In this document: positions 33,686 to 43,067 of the stretch, in pieces
Numbering within the stretch: position 1 is the first letter of the stretch
Layout of the letters: the number at the start of each line of letters is the position of its first letter
NCBI GenBank assembly: GCA_963837945.1
Contig: CAWIQD010000013.1
Location: forward strand, 1-64,000
Length of the DNA stretch: 64,000 nucleotides
Reading direction: 5' to 3'
Origin: CAVUBL01 sp963837945
GTDB lineage: Bacteria; Acidobacteriota; Thermoanaerobaculia; Multivoradales; DATKCC01
Made by a program: the position numbers and the translations under genes
The notes under the pieces: generated by a model
What the model was told of the DNA's origin: nothing
Databases searched by the model: none
Seen by the model: the letters and a program-made list of their open reading frames with translations, nothing else

Positions 33686-33771
33686 GAATGGGGCTCCCGG
33701 AGGCGGCGGTTCGCGCTCCACAACGCAAACGCGCGCCGGAAGATTCTCCGGCCGCCCAGCGTCCGAGTCGA

Positions 33772-33829
33772 GATTCCTCGACGTCAGGCCGCGCGTCGCG
33801 CGACCTTCGCTCGGAATGACAAAAAGGGG
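33772..33829 (-). repeat. Dispersed repeat of GTCATTCCGAGCGAAGG type
   Basis: On the minus strand this reads GTCATTCCGAGCGAAGG, then GAGGAATCTCGACTCGG. It resembles a widely scattered intergenic repeat seen in many bacterial genomes. It lies upstream of lepB. Confidence 0.6.
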
Positions 33830-33842
33830 GAGGGGCGGGGGC

Positions 33843-34095
33843 TCCCGCCCGGAGGACGTCGAGGACCGCGCTCGACGAGACCCACCGCACGCAGCCCGCG
33901 CCGGAACGAGGGCAATGCCGAGGAGTCCGACCCCGGAGGGGCGGGGGCTCCCGAGCGGCGGCGTCATGGACCGCGCTCAACGAGGCATCGCGGAGTCCGA
34001 GCCGACCGAGCGCGGTCCATGCCGAGGCGCGGCTCCTCCGGCCCGCAGTGCGAGAAAGCCGCGCCGTCCGCAAGCGCGGGAGCCCCCGCCCCGGC
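33843..34095 (-). repeat. Family D repeat pair adjoining the ompA-type stop
   Basis: Two related blocks in inverted arrangement around 33960-34020. The outer one ends with GCGGGAGCCCCCGCCCCGGC immediately before the stop codon of the OmpA gene at 34096. GCGGTCCATG occurs twice, once in each orientation. Confidence 0.75.
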
Positions 34096-34788
34096 CTACC
34101 TGGCCCGCGCCTTCAACAGAATGTCCACCCGCCGGTTCTCCCTCCGCCCCGCCTCCGTCGCGTTCGACGCCGCCGGCAGGCTCTCGCCGTAGCCCACCGC
34201 GGTCATCCGCCCCGGATCCACCCCGCGCCCGATCAGGTAGTTCTTCACCGCCGCCGCCCGACGCTCCGACAGATCCTGGTTGTGCTGCTCCGAGCCGGTC
34301 GAGTCGGTGTGGCCTTGCACCACCACCGCGGTCTTCGGGTACTCGTGGAGCACACCCGCCACCTGCTCGAGGGAGCCCTGCGCGTCCGGCGTCAGGCTCG
34401 CCGAGTCGACGGAGAACAGCACGTCGGAGTTGAAGTGGATCAGGATCACGTCCTCGCTCACCCGCTCGACCGTGGTGCCCGGGATGCGCGTGAGCTTCTC
34501 CTCCTGGGCGTCCATGTAGGCGCCCACCCCGGCGCCCACCACCGCCCCGATCGCGGCGCCCGCGAGGATCTCGTCGGCCTGCCGCTCGCCCTTGAGGATG
34601 GCGGCCGCGGCGCCGGCGGCGGCCCCGATCCCCGCGCCCTTGGCCGTCTTCTCGTGGCGGGTGTTGTAGGGCTGGCGCTGCGGCAGCGAGCTGCAGGCGG
34701 CGAGGAGCGCTCCGGCGAGGAGCAGGACGAGTGCGGCGGTGACGGTGCGGCCGGCCGTGCGGCCGCGCGGTGGGGTCGGGGTCTTCAT
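34096..34788 (-). CDS. OmpA-family lipoprotein
   Basis: A 230-residue lipoprotein (signal with lipobox LLAAC near residue 29). Residues about 45-90 form a Gly/Ala-rich glycine-zipper region (GAGIGAAAGAAAAI, GAAIGAVVGAGVGAY), and the C terminus is an OmpA peptidoglycan-binding domain with VVVQGHTDSTGSEQHN and LSERRAAAVKNYL. It probably tethers the outer membrane to peptidoglycan. The ATG at 34788 gives the normal signal peptide; a longer reading from 34851 is unlikely. Confidence 0.92.
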   Translation of the reverse strand: MKTPTPPRGRTAGRTVTAALVLLLAGALLAACSSLPQRQPYNTRHEKTAKGAGIGAAAGAAAAILKGERQADEILAGAAIGAVVGAGVGAYMDAQEEKLTRIPGTTVERVSEDVILIHFNSDVLFSVDSASLTPDAQGSLEQVAGVLHEYPKTAVVVQGHTDSTGSEQHNQDLSERRAAAVKNYLIGRGVDPGRMTAVGYGESLPAASNATEAGRRENRRVDILLKARAR

Positions 34789-34943
34789 GGTCGGCTCCTG
34801 GTCGGGGGTAGCGGGGCTCGCGAGCCCCGCGGTTCGGGTCGCCCGCCGCACGCCGGCCGGCGGCTCCGAGGGAAAGCAAGCGGCCTGCCACGCGGTACCT
34901 GCCGCCGCCCCGCCGGGGGGTTCAGGCGCGCGCGGAACTGTGG

Positions 34944-34949
34944 TAGAAC
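34944..34949 (+). promoter_or_regulatory. -10 box (TAGAAC) close to the rocD start
   Basis: TAGAAC ends 6 bases before the ATG at 34956. This is again compatible with a leaderless transcript. Confidence 0.45.
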
Positions 34950-34955
34950 CGCCCC

Positions 34956-36179
34956 ATGATCGCCACCGACGAGCTCAAGACCACCGCCGACTTCATCGCC
35001 CTCGAGGACCGCTATGGGGCCCACAACTACCACCCTCTCGACGTCGTGATCACGCGCGCCGAGGGATGCTGGGTCTGGGACGTCGACGGGCGCAAGTACC
35101 TCGATTTCCTGGCCGCCTACTCGGCGGTCAACCAGGGCCACTGCCACCCGAAGATCGTCGCCGCCCTGGTCGAGCAGTCCGGCCGCGTCGCGCTGACCTC
35201 CCGCGCCTTCCGCAACGATCGCCTGGGCGAGTTCTACCGCGAGGTCTGCGAGCTCACGGGCTTTCCCAGGGTCCTGCCGATGAACACCGGCGCCGAGGCC
35301 GTGGAGACGGCGATCAAGGCGGCCCGCAAATGGGCCTACACGGTCAAGGGCGTGCCCGCCGACCAGGCCGAGATCCTGGTCTTCGCCAACAACTTCCACG
35401 GCCGCACCACGACCATCGTCGGCTTCTCGACCGAGGACCAGACCCGGAGCGGCTTCGGGCCCTTCACGCCGGGCTTCACGATCCTGCCCTACGGTGACGC
35501 CGAGGCGGTCGCCCGGGCGATGAACGAGCGGGTGTGCGCCGTCCTGGTCGAGCCGATCCAGGGCGAGGGCGGCATCATCATTCCGCCCGAAGGCTACCTG
35601 CGGCGGCTGCGCGAGATCACCTCGGAGCACCGCGCGCTCCTGGTGGTCGACGAGATCCAGTCCGGCCTCGGGCGCACGGGCAAGATGTTCGCCTACGAGC
35701 ACGAAGGCATCCGCCCCGACGTGCTGATCGTCGGCAAGGCGCTCTCGGGCGGCCTCTACCCGGTCTCGGCGATCCTCGCCACCGAGGAGGTCATGGGCGT
35801 CTTCCATCCGGGCGACCACGGTTCGACGTACGGCGGCAACCCGGTCGCCGCCGCCGTCGCCACCGCCGCCCTGCGGGTGATCGTGGACGAGCGGCTGGTC
35901 GAGCGCTCGGCGGAGCTCGGGGCGTACTTCATCGAGCGGCTGCGGCGGATCGACTCGCCCCACGTCAAGGAGGTGCGCGGACGGGGCCTGTGGATCGGGG
36001 TCGAGCTCCACCCGGAGGCCGGCGGCGCCCGGCGCTTCTGCGAGGCGTTCCAGCACCTGGGCATCCTGTGCAAGGAGACCCACGAGCACGTGATCCGCAT
36101 GGCGCCGCCGCTGGTGATCGAGAAGGGCGAGATCGACTGGGCGCTCGAGCGGATCGAGAAGGTCCTGGCCGGCGCCTGA
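34956..36179 (+). CDS. rocD: Ornithine--oxo-acid aminotransferase
   Basis: A 407-residue class III PLP aminotransferase. It converts ornithine and 2-oxoglutarate to glutamate semialdehyde and glutamate, linking arginine breakdown to proline synthesis. The PLP lysine is K261 (VGKALSGGLYPVSA), with the PLP-contacting DEIQSGLGRTG upstream. The opening GAHNYHPLDVVI is characteristic of ornithine aminotransferase rather than acetylornithine aminotransferase. No other arginine genes lie beside it. The transcript may be leaderless. Confidence 0.95.
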   Translation: MIATDELKTTADFIALEDRYGAHNYHPLDVVITRAEGCWVWDVDGRKYLDFLAAYSAVNQGHCHPKIVAALVEQSGRVALTSRAFRNDRLGEFYREVCELTGFPRVLPMNTGAEAVETAIKAARKWAYTVKGVPADQAEILVFANNFHGRTTTIVGFSTEDQTRSGFGPFTPGFTILPYGDAEAVARAMNERVCAVLVEPIQGEGGIIIPPEGYLRRLREITSEHRALLVVDEIQSGLGRTGKMFAYEHEGIRPDVLIVGKALSGGLYPVSAILATEEVMGVFHPGDHGSTYGGNPVAAAVATAALRVIVDERLVERSAELGAYFIERLRRIDSPHVKEVRGRGLWIGVELHPEAGGARRFCEAFQHLGILCKETHEHVIRMAPPLVIEKGEIDWALERIEKVLAGA

Positions 36180-36252
36180 GCGTCCGGCCGGTCGCCGCCG
36201 GGTCGAAACCTTTGCGGCCTCCTCATCGTCTTACTGGACGGAGGGCGAAACG

Positions 36253-36444
36253 ATGCTCGGATTCCTGCTCTGGTGCTTGCTGCTGATCGTCTGCTGGCCG
36301 GTGGCGATCCTCGCCCTGATCCTCTACCCGATCATCTGGCTTCTCATGCTGCCCTTCCGGCTGGTGGGCATCACGGTCGAGGGCCTGTTCGCCTTCATCA
36401 AGGCGCTCTTCCTGCTGCCGGCCCGCGCGCTGGGCTCGCGCTGA
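36253..36444 (+). CDS. Small hydrophobic membrane protein
   Basis: A 63-residue, almost entirely hydrophobic protein with two membrane segments (LLWCLLLIVCWPVAILALIL and ITVEGLFAFIKALFLLP). An ACGGAGGG ribosome-binding site precedes the ATG. There is no enzymatic motif. It begins 73 bp after rocD and could be on the same transcript or separate. Function unknown. Confidence 0.75.
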   Translation: MLGFLLWCLLLIVCWPVAILALILYPIIWLLMLPFRLVGITVEGLFAFIKALFLLPARALGSR

Positions 36445-36526
36445 AGATCGGCCGGACCGCCCCCCTCACCCCCGATCCCTCTCCCACCCTCGGCCGGTGC
36501 TTTCCGAGCCGGCGGCGGCCTCCGTG

Positions 36527-36532
36527 TAGAAT
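36527..36532 (+). promoter_or_regulatory. Putative -10 box (TAGAAT) upstream of dienelactone hydrolase
   Basis: TAGAAT lies 61 bp before the ATG at 36594. TTTCCG at 36501 would be a weak -35 with long spacing. Confidence 0.35.
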
Positions 36533-36593
36533 CTCCTCCGAGTCGGGTCCGCGGCCCGGCCCTCCGATCCTCCCTCTTCCCGGAGCCAGGCCC

Positions 36594-37535
36594 ATGACCC
36601 CGATCTCCGCGTCGCATCCATCCTCCGTCTTCCTGGGATTCGGCCTGTGCCTGATGCTCGCCGCCGGCTGCCGGGCGACCGAGCCGGCCGCCAACGGCGA
36701 AACGGCGCCGAGCACCGAGGCCGCGGGCGACTACGCCGCCGCGATGGCCCGCGAGCACAAGGACGACCGCCCCGAGCCGAGCGCCGCGGCCCAGACCGCG
36801 CCGGCGGTGCCGGTGACCGGCGACCCGGTGGTCTACGGCTCGATCGGCGACCAGGAGATCACGGGGTATCTCGCTCGGCCCACGCACGCCGACCATCCGC
36901 TCCCCGGCCTGATCGTGATCCACGAGTGGTGGGGCTTGAACGACAACATCCGCGCCATGACCCGGCGGCTCGCGGGCGAGGGCTACGTGGCGCTCGCCGT
37001 CGACCTCTACGGCGGCCAGACCGCCTCGACCCCCGCCGAGGCCCGGGAGCTCATGGGCCGGATCGACCCGGAGCGGGCGATCGAGAACCTGCGCAAGGCG
37101 CGCACCCACCTCGCCGACCGGCTGTCGTCGACCGGCGACCGGGGCGACCGGATCGGCGTGATCGGCTGGTGCTTCGGCGGCGGCTGGTCCCTGCAGGCCG
37201 CCCTCGACATGCCGGACTCGATCGACGCGGCGGTCGTCTACTACGGCCACCTGACGACCGACCCGGCCGAGCTCGGCAAGCTCGGCGCTCCGCTCATCGG
37301 CTTCTTCGGCGCCGACGACGGCTCGATCCCGGTCGACCAGGTGCGGACCTTCCAGCAGACGCTCGAGAAGCTGGGCAAGGACGTGGAGATCCACGTCTAC
37401 GACGGCGCGGGTCACGCCTTCGCCAACCCGTCGGGCACCGGCTATCGGCCCGCGGCGGCCGAGGACGCATGGAACCGGACGGTCGCCTTCCTGGAGCACA
37501 ACCTCCAACACCCCGGCGGGACACCGGCCGAGTGA
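36594..37535 (+). CDS. Dienelactone hydrolase-family lipoprotein
   Basis: A 313-residue exported alpha/beta hydrolase. The N terminus has a lipobox signal (LCLMLAAGC) and a disordered linker of about 60 residues. The dienelactone-hydrolase core shows HEWWGLNDNIR, the nucleophile elbow GWCFGGGW with catalytic Cys, ADDGSIPV for the Asp and GAGHAF for the His. The natural substrate in the envelope is unknown. The next gene starts inside its stop codon (GTGA), so the two are coupled. Confidence 0.92.
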   Translation: MTPISASHPSSVFLGFGLCLMLAAGCRATEPAANGETAPSTEAAGDYAAAMAREHKDDRPEPSAAAQTAPAVPVTGDPVVYGSIGDQEITGYLARPTHADHPLPGLIVIHEWWGLNDNIRAMTRRLAGEGYVALAVDLYGGQTASTPAEARELMGRIDPERAIENLRKARTHLADRLSSTGDRGDRIGVIGWCFGGGWSLQAALDMPDSIDAAVVYYGHLTTDPAELGKLGAPLIGFFGADDGSIPVDQVRTFQQTLEKLGKDVEIHVYDGAGHAFANPSGTGYRPAAAEDAWNRTVAFLEHNLQHPGGTPAE

Positions 37536-37939
37536 CCCGGGTTGCGCCGCGCTCCGCGTGGGTCCCGGGCGGCCTCGCCGTCGCCCTGGTCCTGGCGGCG
37601 GCCGCCGTCGCGGGCTGCTCGCCCCCCCCGCCGGCCGGCGAGGTCCACCGCTACACCGTCCGCGGCGAGGTGGCCGCCCTCCCCCGCCCCGGCCAGCCGG
37701 GCTCGGAGCTCCTGATCCACCACGAAACGGTGCCGAAGTTCGTCGACTCCGGTGGGCAGACGGTGGTCATGGAGTCGATGACCATGCCCTTCCCGCTGGC
37801 CGACGGCGTGAGCCTCGGCGGCATCGACCGGGGCGACAAGGTGGAGATGACGTTCGAGGTCCGCTGGAACGGCGCGCCCCCCCTCCAGGTCACCGCGATC
37901 CGCGAGCTCCCGCCCGACACCCGGCTCGATTTTCACTGA
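37532..37939 (+). CDS. CusF-like copper-binding lipoprotein
   Basis: A 135-residue lipoprotein (lipobox VAGCS) with a CusF-type domain. The core VVMESMTMPFPLADG holds the methionine-rich metal site found in copper/silver chaperones, and YTVRGEVAALPRPG is the expected first strand. Periplasmic location fits. It is translationally coupled to the dienelactone hydrolase gene by GTGA overlap. No copper efflux pump is visible nearby. Confidence 0.88.
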   Translation: MTRVAPRSAWVPGGLAVALVLAAAAVAGCSPPPPAGEVHRYTVRGEVAALPRPGQPGSELLIHHETVPKFVDSGGQTVVMESMTMPFPLADGVSLGGIDRGDKVEMTFEVRWNGAPPLQVTAIRELPPDTRLDFH

Positions 37940-38009
37940 TCCCCTCGCATCCCGTCGGTCCCCTTCCCAGCGTCTCTCCCGGCTGCCGAATCACTCCGAT
38001 TCCATGAAG

Positions 38010-38056
38010 CGGCCGAGCTCTGCCCGCCGCCCTGAGCGAGCGGAGCGAGTCGAACG
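38010..38056. repeat. REP family A half-copy joined to another repeat
   Basis: CGGCCGAGCTCTG (38010-38022) breaks off into CCCTGAGCGAGCGGAGCGAG (about 38030), a motif common in dispersed bacterial repeats. One element seems to have inserted into the other. Confidence 0.6.
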
Positions 38057-38238
38057 GGTCGGCCGGGCGAACGGCCCGCGGAGCTTCCGACCGGGGGGAA
38101 GGCCCGGGCCCTTCGCCGCGATCCGAAACGTTTCCCGGGGTCGTGCCACGCAAGAGTGGGGAACCTCTCCGGCGCAAGCCGGATCCCTTCAGTCCTCCGA
38201 ACCGGTAGCCCCGGGCCCGAACCGAGTCGGGCCCGCGA

Positions 38239-41200
38239 CTACCGGTCCTTTTTTCCGGTGAGGGGCTTGACGAAGAGGCCGTCCTCGCGCCGGAACCCAG
38301 CGCCGGTGTAGAGGGCGTCGTTGGTGGCCGAGTCGCTTCCGGCCGGGGTCACTTTGACCTGGTGGTATCCATCGCGAGCGAGCGTCTCGAGCAGCTTCGT
38401 CAGGAACTCCTCGCCGATGCCCAGCCCCCAGAGGCCGGGGGCGACGAAGAAATCGCGGCCGTGGTCCCAGGTCGCCACCTTTCCGGAGTCCGAGGTTTCC
38501 AGGATCTCGACCAAACCGGCGTGGAGATCGCCTCGCCCCGACGGCATGGGCAGGAAGAACCCATAGAGCCGGGTGCCCGAGGGTGGAACTTTGTCGCCGC
38601 GCGCCTTGCGAGCCTCCAGCTCGACCTTCCAGCAGGTGCTCGCGTGGCCCCCGGAAGCCTTGCCATGCAAGGGCTTGACGGAGCCCTTGGAAAGGTCCCA
38701 GCCGAGCCCGAAGGCTTCCGCCATGAACCTCGTGAACTCCTGCGAGTGGAACGGCGCGAGCCAGGGCCACCAACCGCGGAAGGTCGGAGAGGACGCCCAG
38801 GCGCCGAAGCGGTTCAACCAGCCCATGTACCGCGGGTTGCTCGGCGCCCAGTCGTCTTTCCCGAAGCCGGTCCGCAGACAGACGGCCTCCATGATCCGGA
38901 CGGCCTCGCGCACCGCGGGAAGGGCGGCGAGCACGTCTTTCTTCGACGCGCGGGCGGCGACTCGGTCGTCCCCGAACCGGATCGAGACCTCGCGGCGGAG
39001 CCTCTCGAGCCCGGGCGCCTCGAGCCGGTCGCCGAGGCGGACCCACGCCGCGTTGAGCTCCTCGATCACGGGCTCTTCCTCGGGCAGCGGGGGCCAGCTG
39101 TAGCGGGCCCGGAGGAAGAGCCGGGCGCAACTCGGCGACTTCCCCTTCAGGTTCGCGACCAGGCTTTCGACCGGCTCGAAGGCCTCCTCGACCACGTGCT
39201 CGCCCAGGCGGCGGTACGACTCCCACTGGGCTTCGTCGTAGAACTGGTCGATGGTGGTTTCATGGGGGAAGCGGAGGTTGCGGCGGGCGTACTGAGCGAT
39301 GTCGGCCGGCTCGTCGCCGGTCAGCGTGGGCTTGACGTAGAGGAGGATTCCGACATCTCCCTTCCCGCCCGGCGCTGCGGGGGGATAGTAGATGTCTCCG
39401 GCCACCATCGGCTGGCGCGAGAGGCCGTCCCGGCCCGACCCCGGGCGCAGCGGCGAGACGTCGATCTTGATCTCGATGCCGAAGTCCTCGCGCACCCGTC
39501 GCACGGCGTTTCCGAAGTCGTCGAACGCGCGCTCCGGATCGGCGCCGCAATCGGAAAGCAGGATGAAGCGGCAGTGCCGGCGGACGAGCTCGTAGAGCGC
39601 CAGGTTCTCGAAGTGGGCGCCGTCGGAGAGATAGACCCAGGGCCCGGTCGCATGGGAGAGGCCGAGGAGCTCCTGGAGGAAGAGGTACCCCGGAGCCCGG
39701 CCCCGGCGGTCCGCATCGGGGTGGGCGAGCCAGAGCCCGAGGCGCAGCCCCAGAGCGGTGAGCAGGAAGGTCACCGCCTGGCCGAAGCGCATCGAGAGCT
39801 GGCCCATGTGGGAGTTGAAGGCCGCACCGGAAGCGGTGATCGCGCTCCCCAGGGTCGGGCGCTCCGCGCCCTCGACCCAGGGGCGCCAGCGGTCGCCGAC
39901 CTGGAACCCCAGCTTCGACAGAACGGCGCTCGCCGCCCCGCGGTGGAAACTGCCGAGGGGATCGCCCGCCAGGTCGTTCGCGGCGCAGCAGACCAGGTGG
40001 AGCGGCCGGCCCTCGGCCAGGTCGGTGAGCGCGACGTCATCGTGCTCGCACTCCTCGGTCGCGCGCGTGTACCTCGGAGAGTTGGAAGCCCCAAGGTAGG
40101 CGCGCACCAGGCGGCTGCGGTAGAAGGAGTGGAAGCCGATCTCGTGCGGGTCGACCGTCAGGCTGAAGAGCAGGCCGATGCTGGCGGCGATCGCAGCGCC
40201 CCCGGCGCCCCAGGGCCCCGCGGCGTGGGTGAGGAGCACCAGGCCGCTCACCACCGTGGCGACCGCCGCGCCGAGCGTCAGGTAGGCAAGCGCCTGGAGG
40301 ACCCACCGCTTGCCGAGCACGCTCAGCCGGCCACCGCTCGGCTTGCTCGCTTGCCCCGACAGGAGACGCCGCACCCAGGTGAAGACGCCGCCACCGGCGG
40401 TGCTCACCCCGGCGGCGCTCAGGACGCCGGCCGGCCCGCCGCCGGCCAGGAGCTGGCCGAGGATCCAGACCGCTCCCACCACCGCCCAGGCGGCGGCGCA
40501 GAGCACCATCCGGGCGAGGACCCGGTCTCGGGCTCCGCGGTGGCTGCGCGCGGCAGGAGGGAGCCCGGCCCGAACGCTGAAGAGCCTGCGGCTGATCACG
40601 ATCAGGAGCACCGTCACCAGCCAGGCCACGACCGGCAGCAGCACCGCCCCGGCGCCCACCCCGAGGCCCTGCGCCTGGAGCGGGCAGAGCAGGAGCCAGG
40701 CCGGTAGCGCGAAGCCCCAGAGGAAGGACCAGACCGCCCCGGCGACGAGGGCCGTGAGGATCGCGTAGGCGAAGAAGGTGCCGGCGGCTCGGTTCGCCGG
40801 CTCCTCCCCGCGATGCCACCAGAGGTGCTCGAAAAACCACTGCACGCCGAACGTCGCGAGGGCGAGGATGAGGCCGCTGAGCGGCGCCAGGCCCCGGACG
40901 AGAAGGAGGCGGCCCGGACGTTCCCAGACCAGCAACCAGTCGAGAGACCACCAGGCGAGGAGCAGGACGACGAGGACCGCCACCGCCGTCGCGATGCAGG
41001 GCAGCACGCCGCCCACCAGGGCGGTGACCAGGCGGCCGGTCTCGGTGCTCAAGAGCTGCAGGCGCGGGCGCAGGAAGTTGCCGAACTCGCGAAGGTGGCG
41101 GACCTCCGGCGGCTCGGGACGGTCGCGCGTCGGCCCGTCCTGCGGGAAGAGCTCGCCCGGTCGCCGGCCCTCGCGCGACCTCCAGGCACTCCAGAAGCCT

Positions 41201-41565
41201 CCGATATAGCCACCGCCGGAGACGGTCGCGAGGTAGTGGAAGCAGGCGAGCAGCCCCTTGCGGTGAAGCTCCTGCAGGAGCCCGAGGTTGAACGTGGCGC
41301 TGCGGATCCCGCCCCCCGACAGCGCGAGGCCGAAGAGGTCGCGAGCCGGCGCCTCGCGTCGCCACTCCGGCGGTCGGGGTGCCTCAGCGGCCTCGGGCTC
41401 CCGCGGCACGTCCTCCCCGGCGCCTACGGGAAAGAGACAGCCTCGAAGCTTGCGCCAGCGGCCGACCCTCGCCTTGGGTCGGGGACCGGCAGCAGGCCTC
41501 TCGAGCTCCCCGAGGTCCTCGAGCTCCCTCTTGACGAGCTTCCCCCAGGGTCGGCCCGCGCTCAC
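38239..41565 (-). CDS. Patatin-like phospholipase with membrane insert and C-terminal GNAT-like domain
   Basis: A 1108-residue protein. A patatin core is split by a membrane region: the oxyanion motif SGGGIRSATFNLGLL (residues 83-97) and nucleophile Ser116 (ATVSGGGY) lie before seven to eight hydrophobic helices (residues about 178-470). The catalytic Asp648 (YLSDGAHFENLALYEL) lies after them. The last 110 residues resemble a GNAT acetyltransferase (GLWGLGIGEEFL, ALYTGAGFRREDG). Patatins hydrolyse acyl esters of membrane lipids; the GNAT part is unusual. The GTG at 41565 overlaps the stop of the upstream paraoxonase-like gene as GTGA. Confidence 0.88.
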   Translation of the reverse strand: MSAGRPWGKLVKRELEDLGELERPAAGPRPKARVGRWRKLRGCLFPVGAGEDVPREPEAAEAPRPPEWRREAPARDLFGLALSGGGIRSATFNLGLLQELHRKGLLACFHYLATVSGGGYIGGFWSAWRSREGRRPGELFPQDGPTRDRPEPPEVRHLREFGNFLRPRLQLLSTETGRLVTALVGGVLPCIATAVAVLVVLLLAWWSLDWLLVWERPGRLLLVRGLAPLSGLILALATFGVQWFFEHLWWHRGEEPANRAAGTFFAYAILTALVAGAVWSFLWGFALPAWLLLCPLQAQGLGVGAGAVLLPVVAWLVTVLLIVISRRLFSVRAGLPPAARSHRGARDRVLARMVLCAAAWAVVGAVWILGQLLAGGGPAGVLSAAGVSTAGGGVFTWVRRLLSGQASKPSGGRLSVLGKRWVLQALAYLTLGAAVATVVSGLVLLTHAAGPWGAGGAAIAASIGLLFSLTVDPHEIGFHSFYRSRLVRAYLGASNSPRYTRATEECEHDDVALTDLAEGRPLHLVCCAANDLAGDPLGSFHRGAASAVLSKLGFQVGDRWRPWVEGAERPTLGSAITASGAAFNSHMGQLSMRFGQAVTFLLTALGLRLGLWLAHPDADRRGRAPGYLFLQELLGLSHATGPWVYLSDGAHFENLALYELVRRHCRFILLSDCGADPERAFDDFGNAVRRVREDFGIEIKIDVSPLRPGSGRDGLSRQPMVAGDIYYPPAAPGGKGDVGILLYVKPTLTGDEPADIAQYARRNLRFPHETTIDQFYDEAQWESYRRLGEHVVEEAFEPVESLVANLKGKSPSCARLFLRARYSWPPLPEEEPVIEELNAAWVRLGDRLEAPGLERLRREVSIRFGDDRVAARASKKDVLAALPAVREAVRIMEAVCLRTGFGKDDWAPSNPRYMGWLNRFGAWASSPTFRGWWPWLAPFHSQEFTRFMAEAFGLGWDLSKGSVKPLHGKASGGHASTCWKVELEARKARGDKVPPSGTRLYGFFLPMPSGRGDLHAGLVEILETSDSGKVATWDHGRDFFVAPGLWGLGIGEEFLTKLLETLARDGYHQVKVTPAGSDSATNDALYTGAGFRREDGLFVKPLTGKKDR

Positions 41566-42857
41566 GGCTGCCCTCCCCAGCCGCTCGAGTCGGGCATCTG
41601 GCAGGCGAAGACGCCGGAGTCGAAGACCTGGCCGAGCACCACAATGTCGGCGGACGACCGCGGCGTGCCCCTGAGCCGAAGGGCCACCGAGGCCGCGCTG
41701 ATCAGGCCGCCTTCGTCCCGGAGGATCCGGCGGCGCAGCGAGGCGCCGTCCACCACCGAGACCTCGACGACCTCGGAGGGCGACGGCACCTCCGGCGCCT
41801 GCATGTGCTGGAGGAAGCGCCGGAGGTCCGGGTGCGCCGCCGCGAGGAGCCGGGTCTTTTCCGCATTCGCCCAGGTCAGGTTGTCGGGGTTGGTCTTCCC
41901 CGGCATCTCGATCACCCGCGAAACGAGGAGGGCCCCGTCGGCCGTCACGTCGAAGACGTGGATCGCACCGCCCGCCCCGGCGGCCACGTAGAGGCGGTCC
42001 GAACATCCTCCGCGGACGGCGCCGGAGGAGGCTGCGGGGCAGGCTCGATAGGCGATCCCGTTCGCTTCCGGGATCTTCGGGTGCTCGCCGCCGGCGGCGA
42101 CGATCGGCGCGGTCTTCCACGTGCCGCGGCACCGGCCGTCGGATCTCGCGACGCAGTCGAAGTGGTCGATCTTCGAGCTCGGCCGGAGGCCGGTGGCATC
42201 GAGCAGAGTGGCCAGCTTGCCCCGGGGCGGGTCGGTCACCCACAGGTCGCCGTCGGGGAGGGCCACGAGGTCGTTGGCGTGGGTGAGGATCGCGGGGTCG
42301 GCGAGGCGCTGGAGGAACTCCAGCCGGTACCTCCCGACCCGAAAGACCTCGACGCTCGTGATCGGTCCGCTGCCGACGCCGCGCAGGCCGGCCGCCGAGA
42401 AGCAACCACGTTTCGGTTCCCGGTCAGCGGCGTCGTGGTGGTTGATCACGTAGAGAAGCCAGGAGCCCACGTTGCCGTTCTCGTCCTTCGCCTGGACCAG
42501 GTCGATGCCGTGGGGATGGAAGGAGCAGTCGTCGCGACCGACGAGGGCGAGCTCGTGCGCCGTACCATCATTTTTCAGAGGCACCGACCAGATCCCGCCT
42601 CGTGGCTCAGGCTCAGTGCGCCGGTCCTGGGACGAGACGAGGAGCCGCTCGTCGGCCTGGTCGAACACCAGATCCTCGGGCCCCACGACGGAGGGAGCGA
42701 GGTTCCAGCAGGCAGGCGGCGGTGCGGGGTCGCAGGCTGCTCCGGGCCGCGTGCATGCCAGGGCCTGGGCGGCGAAGACGCCCACCAGGACGAACGCGAG
42801 AATCCCTCTCCACCCCTCGCGGGAACGCCGAGTGCTACGCGACGCAGCCGGGCTCAT
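41562..42857 (-). CDS. Paraoxonase/arylesterase-like lipoprotein
   Basis: A 431-residue exported protein (signal FVLVGVFAAQALAC) resembling serum paraoxonases, six-bladed propeller lactonases and arylesterases. Family landmarks appear in order: FHPHGIDLV, the YVINHHDAADREP segment, HANDLVALPDGDLWVTD and PEANGIAYRAC, then RLYVAAGAGGAIHVFDV. A GGAGG ribosome-binding site supports the ATG at 42857. It is the first gene of a coupled pair with the patatin fusion. The periplasmic substrate is unknown; lactones or aryl esters are likely from the family. Confidence 0.82.
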   Translation of the reverse strand: MSPAASRSTRRSREGWRGILAFVLVGVFAAQALACTRPGAACDPAPPPACWNLAPSVVGPEDLVFDQADERLLVSSQDRRTEPEPRGGIWSVPLKNDGTAHELALVGRDDCSFHPHGIDLVQAKDENGNVGSWLLYVINHHDAADREPKRGCFSAAGLRGVGSGPITSVEVFRVGRYRLEFLQRLADPAILTHANDLVALPDGDLWVTDPPRGKLATLLDATGLRPSSKIDHFDCVARSDGRCRGTWKTAPIVAAGGEHPKIPEANGIAYRACPAASSGAVRGGCSDRLYVAAGAGGAIHVFDVTADGALLVSRVIEMPGKTNPDNLTWANAEKTRLLAAAHPDLRRFLQHMQAPEVPSPSEVVEVSVVDGASLRRRILRDEGGLISAASVALRLRGTPRSSADIVVLGQVFDSGVFACQMPDSSGWGGQP

Positions 42858-43067
42858 GAAGCCTCCGTGGCGGGCTTTCGAGGTGACCGGGCAGCGGTCC
42901 CCAAAGCCCGCCTGCGCCACCTTGGACGGACCCGCCCAGCGAATTCCAACGTCTTCGTGATCGGGCGAATCACTTCCGCTTCTCCGATCCCCGGGTCAAC
43001 GAGGCCCAGGTTGCGGCGGCGGGCGGTCCGATGGCACGATCGGCCGCCGAAGGGAGGCTCGCCGATC

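Noticed and set aside
34788..34851. Extended N terminus for the OmpA-type lipoprotein
   Set aside because: The extra 21 residues do not resemble a signal sequence, while MKTPTPP leads straight into one.
36181..36252. Riboswitch or leader RNA upstream of the small membrane protein
   Set aside because: The gap is only about 70 bp, with no stable secondary structure or conserved core that I can recognise.
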